Shown here: positions 17,251 to 25,046 of the stretch, in pieces
Layout: every line of letters starts with the position of its first letter
How positions within the stretch are numbered: position 1 is the first letter of the stretch
Source: Microbacterium croceum
GTDB lineage: Bacteria > Actinomycetota > Actinomycetes > Actinomycetales > Microbacteriaceae
NCBI RefSeq assembly: GCF_023091245.1
Contig: NZ_JAHWXN010000001.1
Coordinates: 1,364,001 to 1,428,000, forward strand
Direction: 5' to 3'
Length of the DNA: 64,000 nt
The notes under the pieces: generated by a model
What the model saw: only the letters and a program-made list of their open reading frames with translations
Told to the model about the DNA's origin: nothing
Databases searched by the model: none
Translations under genes and position numbers: made by a program

Positions 17251-17667
17251 ATGACGGACATCTTCGACGTGATCGCAGACGGTACGAGGCGCGACATCCT
17301 CCAGCTCCTGCTGCGACGCACCGCCGAAGGGGACGCCGGTACCAGCGTGAGCCACATCGTCGCGGAACTCGGCATCAGCCAGCCCACGGTCTCCAAGCAC
17401 TTGAAGGTGCTGCGCGATGCCGAACTGGTGACCGTCCGCGAAGACGGCCAGCGCCGGTTCTACAGCCTGGCGGTCGAACCTCTCGAAGCCGTGGACGACT
17501 GGCTCGTGCCGTTCCTCGTCGACGCCTATGGTGACGACGCGCCCGACATCGAGTACCCGGTCGTGCCGCTGCCGGACAGTGCTGCGCACGCCGCCGAGGT
17601 CGTCGGACGCGCGGCCGCTTCCGCGAAGCACGTGGTGGCGACTGCGCTGAAGCGCCTCGGGGCCTGA
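17251..17667 (+). CDS. ArsR-type winged-helix transcriptional regulator
   Basis: A 138-residue protein whose first 95 residues are a winged helix: FDVIADGTRRDILQLLL, then VSHIVAELGISQPTVSKHLKVLRDAELV and a wing ending RRFYSL. This is the ArsR/SmtB arrangement. The C-terminal tail is alanine-rich and has no cysteine pair, so metal sensing is not supported. TACCCT (17239-17244) lies 6 nt before ATG, a leaderless start. It is divergent from trkH by 103 bp and could regulate itself or the potassium genes; nothing in the sequence decides this. Confidence 0.88.
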   Translation: MTDIFDVIADGTRRDILQLLLRRTAEGDAGTSVSHIVAELGISQPTVSKHLKVLRDAELVTVREDGQRRFYSLAVEPLEAVDDWLVPFLVDAYGDDAPDIEYPVVPLPDSAAHAAEVVGRAAASAKHVVATALKRLGA

Positions 17668-17680
17668 CGCCCGGATGCAC

Positions 17681-17720
17681 ATCGCCCCTGACGACAGGGG
17701 GGCATGTCATCAGGGGCGAT
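17681..17720 (+). terminator. Stem-loop after the ArsR-type gene
   Basis: Arms 17681-17696 and 17705-17720 pair over 15 of 16 bp (ATCGCCCCTGACGACA) around an 8-nt loop, starting 14 nt after the ArsR-type stop. There is no T-run. It is probably a transcription end signal of the GC-rich, U-poor type common in actinobacteria. Confidence 0.6.
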
Positions 17721-17868
17721 CGGCGAGCCCCAGCTCGCACAGATCCGGGCGGTGCCGGCCGGGATCTGTCGTCAGCGTGACAGTGCCGGCTATGCGAATC
17801 TCGGACAAGCGCTATGTCTTCCCTGAGACGGGGACGTGCGCGGCGGCGACTGTTGCCATGATGTGGTG

Positions 17869-18789
17869 ATGACCACCGAGTACCGCGCGCACTTCGACTT
17901 CACGATCGCCTTCGCCAACGGCGGTGGTCTCACCGGCGAGGGCTTCCGTCTCGATCTGCCTGGCCAGGATGTCACGGCGGATGAGGTCGGCGCTCTGCTC
18001 GTCGCCCACCTCGGGCTCGCCCTGGTGAGCGATGTCGCGCTGCGAGACCTGCGCATCGTGGAGGAGCCGCACAGGGGGAGTCGAGGCGTCGAGACCCGGC
18101 GGGACCGCGAGGAGCGGGTGATCGACCTCAGCCACCCGATCGAAGCCGGACTGGTGACGTACCCCGGGCTGCCCGCCCCGACGATCGCGCCGCACCTGAC
18201 GCGGGAGGACTCTCGAGGCAAGTACGCGCCGGGCACCGAGTTCGCGATGGACATCATCACGATGATCGGCAACACGGGCACCTACCTCGACTCCCCGTTC
18301 CACCGTTATGCGGACGGGGGCGACCTGGCCTCACTCGACCTGCGCACTCTCGTGGGGCTGCGCACGGAGGTGTTCCATCTGCACGATGCGTGGAGCGCGG
18401 ACCGCCGGGGCATCGAGGCCGTGACGCTGGCGGACCGGGACCTCCGCGGTTCCGCCGTGCTGCTCGACACCGGGTGGAGCAGTCGCTTCGGCACTCCCGA
18501 GTACGCGCACGGGGCGCCGTTCCTGACCGAAGGGGGCGCCCAGTTCCTGGTGGACGCGGGTGTGCAGCTGGTCGGGATCGACTCGCTCAACATCGACGAC
18601 ACCGAGGGCGGTGGCGCCCGCCCTGCGCACACGCTCCTGCTCGCCGCCGGCATCCATGTCGTGGAGCACCTGACCAACCTCGCCGCGGTGCCTGCGCGTG
18701 GAGCCCTGTTCACGGCGGCGCCTCCGGCGGTGCGCGGCTTCGGGACCTTCCCGGTGCGGGCGTTCGCGACGGTCCCCGGTTCCCACTGA
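17869..18789 (+). CDS. Cyclase-family (kynurenine formamidase-like) metal hydrolase with N-terminal extension
   Basis: From about residue 85, this 306-residue protein is a cyclase/KynB-like domain: VIDLSHPIEAGLVTYPG, then NTGTYLDSPFHRY (the HxGTHxDxPxH metal site in altered form), LLDTGWSSR, GIDSLNIDD and a final HVVEHLTNL. Relatives hydrolyse amides such as N-formylkynurenine using Zn or Mn. The usual first histidine of the HxGTHxD motif is replaced here by Asn, so activity needs care. The first 85 residues form a separate small alpha/beta segment not present in most family members. No pathway neighbours are present. Start is ATG 17869; GTG 17866 is possible. Confidence 0.72.
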   Translation: MTTEYRAHFDFTIAFANGGGLTGEGFRLDLPGQDVTADEVGALLVAHLGLALVSDVALRDLRIVEEPHRGSRGVETRRDREERVIDLSHPIEAGLVTYPGLPAPTIAPHLTREDSRGKYAPGTEFAMDIITMIGNTGTYLDSPFHRYADGGDLASLDLRTLVGLRTEVFHLHDAWSADRRGIEAVTLADRDLRGSAVLLDTGWSSRFGTPEYAHGAPFLTEGGAQFLVDAGVQLVGIDSLNIDDTEGGGARPAHTLLLAAGIHVVEHLTNLAAVPARGALFTAAPPAVRGFGTFPVRAFATVPGSH

Positions 18790-18864
18790 TCACACGGGCC
18801 ACACGGGTTTACATGCGTCCCAGCTACCCCATAGAGTGTGCACATCGAGAAAGGGGTACGTGGG

Positions 18865-19056
18865 ATGCCCGAAGTACCTGACGTCCGGTTCCTGACGGTG
18901 GCGGAGGTCGCCGAGCTCATGCGCGTGTCGAAGATGACCGTCTATCGACTCGTCCATGCCGGTGAACTGCCCGCCATCCGATTCGGCCGCAGCTACCGCG
19001 TGCCCGAATCGGCCGTCGCGGACGCCCTGCAGCGTCCGATCGCCGACGTCGGCTGA
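18865..19056 (+). CDS. BldC-like helix-turn-helix protein
   Basis: A 63-residue MerR-fold/excisionase-type DNA-binding protein: FLTVAEVAELMRVSKMTVYRL, then VHAGELPAIRFGRSYRVPESAV. The length and the single HTH plus wing match the BldC-like regulators that are universal in actinobacteria. An AAAGGGG ribosome site lies 8 nt before ATG 18865. The upstream GTG 18838 would give a longer protein but has no ribosome site. No integrase or phage genes are nearby, so a chromosomal regulator is more likely than an excisionase. Confidence 0.85.
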   Translation: MPEVPDVRFLTVAEVAELMRVSKMTVYRLVHAGELPAIRFGRSYRVPESAVADALQRPIADVG

Positions 19057-19107
19057 GGTCCGGCCGGCCGATATCCCCGTCGTGACAGTCGGGGCTCTGC
19101 GGTTTGC

Positions 19108-19113
19108 TAGACT
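19108..19113 (+). promoter_or_regulatory. -10 box of the bS22 gene
   Basis: TAGACT at 19108-19113 would start transcription near 19120, leaving a 5' leader of about 70 nt. That leader contains a 7-bp stem (GGGTGTC 19144-19150 with GACACCC 19162-19168). The -35 is not clear. Confidence 0.4.
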
Positions 19114-19192
19114 GACCCGAGGCATTTTTCCGTGCCCGTACCCGGGTGTCCGTCACCGTGCGACACCCAGCCACTGACTTAGTGAGGTTTCC

Positions 19193-19291
19193 GTGGGTTC
19201 TGTCATCAAGAAGCGCCGCAAGCGCATGGCGAAGAAGAAGCACCGCAAGCTGCTTCGCAAGACTCGCCACCAGCGCCGCAACAAGAAGTAA
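19193..19291 (+). CDS. 30S ribosomal protein bS22 (AURKAIP1/COX24-like)
   Basis: A 32-residue, extremely basic protein starting MGSVIKKRRKRMAKKKHRKL and ending in RRNKK. This is the actinobacterial small-subunit protein bS22, which lies in the decoding-centre region of mycobacterial ribosomes. The GTG start follows an AGTGAGG ribosome site by 5 nt. It is missed by length-filtered gene finding. A strong stem-loop follows 14 nt after the stop, and a BldC-like gene lies upstream, a pairing I recognise from related genomes. Confidence 0.92.
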   Translation: MGSVIKKRRKRMAKKKHRKLLRKTRHQRRNKK

Positions 19292-19305
19292 GCGGCCAGA
19301 CACGA

Positions 19306-19330
19306 GCGCCTGTCTTCGGACGGGCGCTTT
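19306..19330 (+). terminator. Intrinsic terminator after bS22
   Basis: GCGCCTGTC and GACGGGCGC form a 9-bp stem with one T-G wobble, closed by a TTCG tetraloop and followed by TTT. It lies 14 nt downstream of the bS22 stop. Confidence 0.8.
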
Positions 19331-19374
19331 GTGTCTCTGCGCCGCGTGAGCATCCGCAACATCGTGAGGACGTC

Positions 19375-19677
19375 ATGAAGTCGATCACCGTCACCGAACT
19401 CGCCGAGCGCTCCGGCACGCCGCTCATCGACGTGCGCGAGACCGACGAGTTCGCCGCCGGCCATGTGCCCGGCGCCGTCAACATCCCCATGTCGGTGATC
19501 GGCAACCGTCTGGACGAGCTCCCCAGCGAGGCCTTCGATGTGATCTGCCAGGCCGGCGGGCGCTCCGCGCGTGTGGTCGAGGCGCTCGAGGCGCGCGGTT
19601 ACGACGCCACGAACGTCGAGGGCGGCACGGGCGAGTGGATCGCTCAGGGACGCGCGCTGGAGGTGCCGTCGGCGTGA
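19375..19677 (+). CDS. Rhodanese-like domain protein
   Basis: A 100-residue single rhodanese domain: LIDVRETDEFAAGHVPGAVNIP, then the active-site loop starting at Cys 58 (CQAGGRSA) and a C-terminal GGTGEWIAQG. Such proteins carry sulfane sulfur on the loop cysteine in sulfur transfer or detoxification. Its stop overlaps the start of the glutaredoxin-like gene (GTGA), so the two are translationally coupled. That pairing points to thiol or sulfur handling in the cytoplasm. Confidence 0.9.
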   Translation: MKSITVTELAERSGTPLIDVRETDEFAAGHVPGAVNIPMSVIGNRLDELPSEAFDVICQAGGRSARVVEALEARGYDATNVEGGTGEWIAQGRALEVPSA

Positions 19678-19970
19678 CCACCCTCACGCTCATCGGCAAG
19701 CCCGACTGCCATCTCTGCGATGTCGCCTCCGAAGTGATCGACGCCGTCGTCGCCGAACTTCCGGATGCCGCCGCCGAAAGCATCGAGATCGTCGAGGCGT
19801 CGATCCAGGACGACCCCGCTCTCTACGAGCTGTGGTGGGAGAAGATCCCGGTCGTCCTGATCGACGGAGAACTGCACGCGCACTGGCGGGTCTCGCCCGA
19901 CCGCTTGCGCCATGCCCTAGAAGAAGCCGTCCGAGGCGGGGCACTGACCCCGCAGGAGGAGTCGCGATGA
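19674..19970 (+). CDS. Glutaredoxin-family protein (CHLC active site)
   Basis: A 98-residue thioredoxin-fold protein with the redox pair CHLC at residues 12-15 in the context GKPDCHLCD, and KIPVVLIDGEL as the cis-Pro region. It matches the DUF836/glutaredoxin-like group. It probably reduces disulfides or mixed thiols, perhaps with mycothiol in an actinobacterium; the partner is not visible. GTG 19674 overlaps the rhodanese stop by 4 nt and its own stop overlaps the Dabb start (ATGA). Confidence 0.88.
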   Translation: MTTLTLIGKPDCHLCDVASEVIDAVVAELPDAAAESIEIVEASIQDDPALYELWWEKIPVVLIDGELHAHWRVSPDRLRHALEEAVRGGALTPQEESR

Positions 19971-20269
19971 CCGTTCGCCATGTCGTGATCTGGAAGCTCG
20001 CCGCGGAGGATGCCGCAGAGCGCCGCGCGCAGGCCGAGGAGGTCGCCCGCCGGCTCAACGCCCTCGACGGTGTGGTGCCCCAGCTGCTGTCGATCTCCGC
20101 CGGCGCGAACAGCGCCTACCCCGAGACGAATGCCGATGTCACGCTCGTCGCCGACTTCGAGAGCATCGCCGCGCTCGAGGAGTACCAGGTGCACCCGGCC
20201 CACGAAGAGGCCGCCGCGTACATCCGCACGGTGGTCGCCTCGCGCGTCGCCGTCGACTTCGATCTCTGA
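19967..20269 (+). CDS. Dabb (stress-responsive alpha/beta barrel) protein
   Basis: A 100-residue Dabb domain, opening VRHVVIWKL and ending with the typical HPAHEEAAAYIRTVVASRVAVDF. These ferredoxin-like dimers vary widely in role, from stress proteins to small cyclases, and none can be assigned here. It is the third gene of a tightly overlapping set with the rhodanese and glutaredoxin genes, which suggests a shared thiol or stress function. A GGAGGAG site lies in the end of the preceding gene. Confidence 0.87.
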   Translation: MTVRHVVIWKLAAEDAAERRAQAEEVARRLNALDGVVPQLLSISAGANSAYPETNADVTLVADFESIAALEEYQVHPAHEEAAAYIRTVVASRVAVDFDL

Positions 20270-20417
20270 CTCCGTCGAACGTCACTTTTCGTCACACTTG
20301 CAACACAAACGTGATCCGCCAGGGGCCGATCTCGTTGGTGGCCGCGTCGAACAGCGTGTTTAGATGAACTCCTAACCCGTCCGTGGGCGTCTCAGCCCTC
20401 GTCTCATAGGAGCTGTC

Positions 20418-21242
20418 ATGCAGCGTCGCACCATCTTCGCCGGGCTCGCGCTCGCGGCGACCGCCACTCTCGCTCTCGCCGGTTGCGCGACCAATGCCGG
20501 CTCCGGCTCGGGCACGGGCTCCGAAGAGCCGGCAGCGGGCGCGGACTACGGCCTGGTCGAGGCCGGCACGCTCACGGTCTGCTCCGACATCCCCTACGCA
20601 CCGTTCGAGTTCGAGGGTGGAGACAACGGCACCGGCTACACCGGCTTCGACATCGACCTGCTCGACGCGATCGCCAAGAAGCTCGACCTCAAGCTCGCCG
20701 TGCAGGACGTCGGATTCGACGCGCTGCAGTCCGGCACGACTCTCGCCGCAGGCACCTGCGACGTCGGAGCCTCGGCGATGACGATCACCGATGAGCGCAA
20801 GGCGAACATCGACTTCTCCGACCCGTACTACGACTCGCTGCAGTCGCTGCTGGTCCGCACCGACTCGGGCATCGAGTCGATCGACGACCTCTCCGGCAAG
20901 AACGTCGGCGTGCAGCAGGGCACCACGGGCGAGACCTACGCCGGTGAGAACGCCAAGGGCGCCGAGCTCGTGCAGTACCCCTCCGACGGCGAGCTGTGGC
21001 CGGCGATGCAGGCCGGTCAGATCGACGCGATCCTGCAGGACCAGCCGGTGAACCTCGAGCACGAGAAGGCCGACTCCGCCTACAAGATCGTCGAGACGTA
21101 CAACACCGACGAGTCCTACGGCTTCGCCTTCGCGAAGGGCGAGAAGGATGCTCTCCTCGAGGCCGTCAACGGCGCGCTGCAGGAGCTGCGTGACAGCGGC
21201 GACTACCAGACGATCTACGACAACTACTTCACCGCGAAGTAA
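20418..21242 (+). CDS. Amino-acid ABC transporter substrate-binding lipoprotein
   Basis: A 274-residue periplasmic-type binding protein of family 3. The signal peptide ends in a lipobox LAGC at about residues 20-23, so it is membrane-anchored. The mature domain has IPYAPFEFEG, TGFDIDLLDAIA and FSDPYYDSLQ, all typical of polar amino-acid receptors. It should bind a polar amino acid such as glutamate, glutamine or cystine; the exact ligand cannot be read. It heads the operon with the permease (34 nt later) and ATPase. An AGGAGCTGTC site precedes the ATG. Confidence 0.92.
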   Translation: MQRRTIFAGLALAATATLALAGCATNAGSGSGTGSEEPAAGADYGLVEAGTLTVCSDIPYAPFEFEGGDNGTGYTGFDIDLLDAIAKKLDLKLAVQDVGFDALQSGTTLAAGTCDVGASAMTITDERKANIDFSDPYYDSLQSLLVRTDSGIESIDDLSGKNVGVQQGTTGETYAGENAKGAELVQYPSDGELWPAMQAGQIDAILQDQPVNLEHEKADSAYKIVETYNTDESYGFAFAKGEKDALLEAVNGALQELRDSGDYQTIYDNYFTAK

Positions 21243-21276
21243 TCGGCAGGCACGGTAGGTCGGGAGGACCTTGACA

Positions 21277-22074
21277 ATGGCGTTGAGGCGCACCACCAAG
21301 AGCAAGCTGTACCGGTACATCGTCTATGCGGTGCTGATCGCGATCCTCGTCTGGGCGATCGTCGGCACCGACTGGGCGAAGATCGGACCGCTGTTCTTCA
21401 ACCCCGAGATCGCGATCAAGATGTTCCCGGGGATCATCACGACAGCGCTCGTGAACACCCTGTGGTTCACCGCGGTGGCGTTCATCGCGGGGCTGCTGCT
21501 CGGGATCGTGCTGGCGCTGCTGAAGCTGTCGAGCATCGGACCGTTCCGCTGGATCGCCACGGCCTGGATCGAGTTGTTCCGCGGACTGCCCGCGATCCTC
21601 ACGATCTTCGCCGTGGCGTTCATCCTGCCGATCGCCTCGGGCATCCCGGGCAAGGACCTCGGTGGTCCGGTCGTGCTGGGACTCGTCGGCCTCGTGCTCG
21701 TCGCCTCGGCCTATATGGCCGAGACGATCCGCGCCGGCATCCAGGCGGTTCCGAAGGGGCAGACCGAGGCCGCCCGATCGCTGGGCATGTCGCCGATGAA
21801 GACGACGTTCTGGATCATCGTGCCGCAGGGTTTCCGCATCATCATCCCTCCGCTCACGAACGAGTTCGTGCTGCTGCTGAAGGACACCTCGCTGCTCTTC
21901 GTGGCCGGCACGTTCATCTGGTCGAAGGAGCTGACGAACTTCGCCCGTGACGCGTCGACGCAGAACACCAACGCGACGCCGCTGATCATGGCGGCGATCC
22001 TGTACCTGATCGTGACGATCCCCCTCACGCGCTTCAGCGCGTACCTGGAACGACGGATGTCGAGGCAGCGATGA
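21277..22074 (+). CDS. Amino-acid ABC transporter permease
   Basis: A 265-residue HisM/GlnP-type permease with five or six membrane segments and the cytoplasmic coupling loop [22 protein letters not shown] that contacts the ATPase. It forms the membrane path, presumably as a homodimer because only one permease is encoded. I choose ATG 21277, 9 nt after GGAGG, over TTG 21271, which is too close to the ribosome site. Its stop overlaps the ATPase start by 4 nt. Confidence 0.92.
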   Translation: MALRRTTKSKLYRYIVYAVLIAILVWAIVGTDWAKIGPLFFNPEIAIKMFPGIITTALVNTLWFTAVAFIAGLLLGIVLALLKLSSIGPFRWIATAWIELFRGLPAILTIFAVAFILPIASGIPGKDLGGPVVLGLVGLVLVASAYMAETIRAGIQAVPKGQTEAARSLGMSPMKTTFWIIVPQGFRIIIPPLTNEFVLLLKDTSLLFVAGTFIWSKELTNFARDASTQNTNATPLIMAAILYLIVTIPLTRFSAYLERRMSRQR

Positions 22075-22826
22075 TCACCGACCTGATTGATGTCCACGCC
22101 CCGGCGATCGACGTGCAGGGTCTCGTCAAGTCGTTCGGCGACAACGAGGTGCTCAAGGGCATCGACCTCACCGTCACCAAGGGGGAGGTCGTCTGCGTCA
22201 TCGGGCCCTCGGGTTCGGGTAAGTCGACGCTCCTGCGTTCGGTCAACCTGCTCGAGGAGCCCACCGGCGGCAAAGTGCTGATCGAGGGGATCGACATCAC
22301 CGACCCCGACGTCGACATCGACCGGGTGCGCACGCGTATCGGGATGGTGTTCCAGAGCTTCAACCTGTTCCCGCACCTCGACGTCATGGGCAACCTCATG
22401 ATCGCGCAGCAGCGTGTGAAGAAGCGCTCCAAAGCCGAGGCCGAGCAGGTCGCGAAGGAGATGCTCTCCCGTGTCGGGCTGTCGGAGAAGGCGGATGCGT
22501 TCCCCGGTCATCTCTCGGGCGGACAGCAGCAGCGCGTGGCGATCGCCCGTGCGCTCTGCATGAACCCCGACATGATGCTGTTCGACGAGCCGACCTCGGC
22601 ACTCGACCCCGAGCTCGTGGGTGAGGTGCTGCAGGTGATGCGCAAGCTCGCCGACGAGGGGATGACGATGCTCGTCGTGACGCACGAGATGGGCTTCGCC
22701 CGTGAGGTCGGATCGCGCCTGATCTTCATGGACGGCGGCCACATCGTCGAAGAGGGAGATCCCCGCGAGGTGCTGGGCAACCCGCAGCACCCCCGGACGA
22801 AGGACTTCCTCGCGCGCGTGCTCTGA
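22071..22826 (+). CDS. Amino-acid ABC transporter ATP-binding protein
   Basis: A 251-residue GlnQ/HisP-type ATPase: Walker [11 protein letters not shown]-loop [11 protein letters not shown], signature [15 protein letters not shown], Walker [11 protein letters not shown] and H-loop VVTHEMGFA. It powers the importer encoded just upstream. The ATG overlaps the permease stop (ATGA). A strong terminator follows, so the operon consists of the receptor, permease and ATPase. Confidence 0.95.
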   Translation: MITDLIDVHAPAIDVQGLVKSFGDNEVLKGIDLTVTKGEVVCVIGPSGSGKSTLLRSVNLLEEPTGGKVLIEGIDITDPDVDIDRVRTRIGMVFQSFNLFPHLDVMGNLMIAQQRVKKRSKAEAEQVAKEMLSRVGLSEKADAFPGHLSGGQQQRVAIARALCMNPDMMLFDEPTSALDPELVGEVLQVMRKLADEGMTMLVVTHEMGFAREVGSRLIFMDGGHIVEEGDPREVLGNPQHPRTKDFLARVL

Positions 22827-22840
22827 GGCCGCCGGATACC

Positions 22841-22885
22841 GAAGAGACCCCCTGGCGCAGGCGACTGCATCAGGGGGTCTCTTCG
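22841..22885 (+). terminator. Terminator of the amino-acid ABC operon
   Basis: CGAAGAGACCCCCTG and CAGGGGGTCTCTTCG make a perfect 15-bp stem, 14 nt after the ATPase stop. The YegP-like gene converges from the other side, ending 20 nt beyond, so it may serve both directions. Confidence 0.88.
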
Positions 22886-22904
22886 CGGAGTGGGGGTATC
22901 GGAG

Positions 22905-23081
22905 TCAGACCTCGACGACCTCGGCACCCGGCGCATTGCTCTTCACGGAGTCGATGCCGTTCTTCGCTGCGGACTTGGTGGTGTAGCTCTCGCTGGTCGC
23001 GATGATCTCGCCGTTGCCAGCCTTCAGACGGAACCGGTACCCGCCGGAACTGTCGGAGTACAGCTCGAACTTGCCTGCCAT
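22905..23081 (-). CDS. YegP/DUF1508-type small protein
   Basis: A 58-residue protein too short for length-filtered tracks: it begins MAGKFELYSDSSGGYRFRLK and continues with GEIIATSESYTTK and a GIDSVKSNAPGAEV tail, the single DUF1508 repeat. E. coli YegP has two such repeats; single-repeat forms are common in actinobacteria. Function is unknown. An AAAGGA site lies 7 nt before the ATG, and TAACGT upstream may be its -10. It stands alone between the two ABC operons. Confidence 0.88.
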   Translation of the reverse strand: MAGKFELYSDSSGGYRFRLKAGNGEIIATSESYTTKSAAKNGIDSVKSNAPGAEVVEV

Positions 23082-23166
23082 GAGGCGTCCTTTCTCTGTC
23101 GGTCGAGGGAGCAGTGCTCCTCCGCGCTCACGTTATCCGACCCCTGCATGTGGGGGAAGAGTGAAC

Positions 23167-24258
23167 TCAACCGCGCGGGTGCACGGCTACGGGTTCGGGG
23201 GCGACGGCGATGCGGACGCGGTCGCCGAAGGAGGGGCGGATGCCGGGCGCGTGCTGTACCCGGACGAGTTCTCCGGACTCGGTGCGCACGAGGGTGCGTC
23301 GCATGCTGCCGAGGAAGGTGCTCTCCTGGACCAGGGCGTCGGTGGCGGCATCCGCTTCGCTGGCGAAGAAGACGTTCTCAGGTCGCAGATACACGTCGAC
23401 CGGCCCGATCGCCGGGGACTGCAGCGGCAGCCGCTGCCCCCACACCACGACATGGTCGCCCTCGCCGACACCGGAGACGACGCTGGATAGTCCGACGAAG
23501 GCGGCCACACCCGCCGTCGACGGCGCCGTGTACAGCTGCTCGGGCGAGCCGATCTGCTCGATCCGACCGGAGTTCATCACCGCGATGCGGTCGGAGACGG
23601 CCAGCGCCTCCTCCTGGTCGTGCGTCACGAAGACGGTCGTGATGCCGAGGCGCAGCTGGATGCGGCGGATCTCATCGCGCAACTGCACGCGCACCTTCGC
23701 GTCGAGTGCCGAGAGCGGCTCGTCCAGCAGCAGCACCTTGGGCTCGGTGACCAGGGCGCGGGCCAGGGCGACGCGCTGCTGCTGACCACCGGAGAGCTGG
23801 TGCGGGTAGCGGTCGGAGAAGTCGGCGAGGCCCACCAGCGCCAGGGCATCGAGGGCGCGCTTCGTGGACTCGGAGGCGGAGACGCCGCGACGACGCAGGC
23901 CGAACGCGGTGTTCTCGGCGACCCGGAGGTGCGGGAACAGCGAGTACGACTGGAAGACCATGCCGATGTCGCGCTTGTTGGTCGGCACGCGCGAGACGTC
24001 ATGGCCGCCCAGCAGCACCGCGCCCTCATCCGACACCTCGAGCCCGGCCAGCACGCGCAGCAGGGTCGTCTTGCCGCAGCCGGACGGGCCGAGCAGCGAG
24101 ACGAACTCGCCGGGGGCGATGTCGAGGTCGACACCATGCAGCACGCGGGTGCCGGAGTAGCTCTTGACGATGCCCTGCAGCTCGACGCGGGTGCCCTCGC
24201 CGGCCTCGGCGAGCAGCAGGTTGTCCGCCGTGCGGGGGAGCGGGTGGTCGAGGGTCAT
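23167..24258 (-). CDS. ABC transporter ATP-binding protein, iron/polyamine type
   Basis: A 363-residue ATPase with Walker A GPSGCGKTT, signature [15 protein letters not shown], Walker B LLDEPLSALD and the H-loop VTHDQEEALAVSD. The C-terminal 110 residues form a TOBE-type domain (VYLRPENVFF onward), as in the PotA/FbpC group. It energises the four-gene importer (receptor, two permeases, ATPase) on the minus strand. The start overlaps the preceding permease by 4 nt. Substrate is ambiguous among iron, polyamine and phosphonate. Confidence 0.92.
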   Translation of the reverse strand: MTLDHPLPRTADNLLLAEAGEGTRVELQGIVKSYSGTRVLHGVDLDIAPGEFVSLLGPSGCGKTTLLRVLAGLEVSDEGAVLLGGHDVSRVPTNKRDIGMVFQSYSLFPHLRVAENTAFGLRRRGVSASESTKRALDALALVGLADFSDRYPHQLSGGQQQRVALARALVTEPKVLLLDEPLSALDAKVRVQLRDEIRRIQLRLGITTVFVTHDQEEALAVSDRIAVMNSGRIEQIGSPEQLYTAPSTAGVAAFVGLSSVVSGVGEGDHVVVWGQRLPLQSPAIGPVDVYLRPENVFFASEADAATDALVQESTFLGSMRRTLVRTESGELVRVQHAPGIRPSFGDRVRIAVAPEPVAVHPRG

Positions 24259-25046
24259 GAGCGAGCCTTTCCTTTGCCACGCGCGACGCGGCCGATGAGG
24301 AGGAGCAGGATGAAGACGAAGGCCAGCGCCAGCAATGTGAAGATCGCCGGGGCGTAGGGGTCCTGCTTCTGGACGACCACCATGGCCGTCTGGAACACCT
24401 GGCGGTTGAGCAGCGAGGCGATCGTGAACTCGCCCAGCACGACCGCGATCGAGATGAGCGAGGCCGAGAGGAGCCCCTGGCGCAGGTTGGGCGCGAGCAC
24501 CTTCAGCACCACCGTCGGCCAGCTGGCGCCGAGTGAGCGCGCGGCCTCCGACAGCGTGCGCAGATCGGCGGCGTCGATGGAGGCCTGGATCGAACGGTAG
24601 GCGAACGGCAGCACGGTGATGCCGTACGCGAAGGCCAGGGTCCAGGTGCCGGTGCCGAGTGTGCGGCCGATCTGCAGATAGATCGGCGCGAGACCCACCA
24701 CCAGCACGATCGCGGGGATCGAGATCGGTAGAAGCACCGCGAACTCGAACATCGGTGTGAGCCTGCCGAAGCGGAGGTTCACCAGGATCATGGTCGGCGC
24801 GAGCAGGAGCAGCACGATCGCCACCGTGACGACGGCCAGGATCAGGGAATTGCCCAGGCCTGTCCAGATCGGCTTGATCGCTGCGGATGCGGCGGGATCG
24901 AACAGCGCGATCCAGTGCTCGAGCGATAGACCCTCCTTGCCGCGGAGGGTGAAGAGGAAGGTCGACACCAGCGGGATCGCGAAGAACGCGCCGACGAGGA
25001 TGCCGATGATCCAGCGCGTCGCGAGTGAGGGAGCGAGTCGGTTCAT
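24255..25046 (-). CDS. ABC transporter permease, PotC-like
   Basis: A 263-residue binding-protein-dependent permease with about six membrane segments and the coupling loop EAARSLGASWPTVVLKVLAP. Start ATG 25046 overlaps the end of the preceding permease (25043), so translation is coupled. It forms the second half of the membrane channel with the longer permease. The C-terminus is basic (RGKGKARS), as expected for a cytoplasmic tail. Confidence 0.9.
   Translation of the reverse strand: MNRLAPSLATRWIIGILVGAFFAIPLVSTFLFTLRGKEGLSLEHWIALFDPAASAAIKPIWTGLGNSLILAVVTVAIVLLLLAPTMILVNLRFGRLTPMFEFAVLLPISIPAIVLVVGLAPIYLQIGRTLGTGTWTLAFAYGITVLPFAYRSIQASIDAADLRTLSEAARSLGASWPTVVLKVLAPNLRQGLLSASLISIAVVLGEFTIASLLNRQVFQTAMVVVQKQDPYAPAIFTLLALAFVFILLLLIGRVARGKGKARS

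Noticed and set aside
18865..19056. Phage excisionase
   Set aside because: The fold fits, but there is no integrase, attachment repeat or phage gene nearby, and the sequence matches BldC-like chromosomal regulators.
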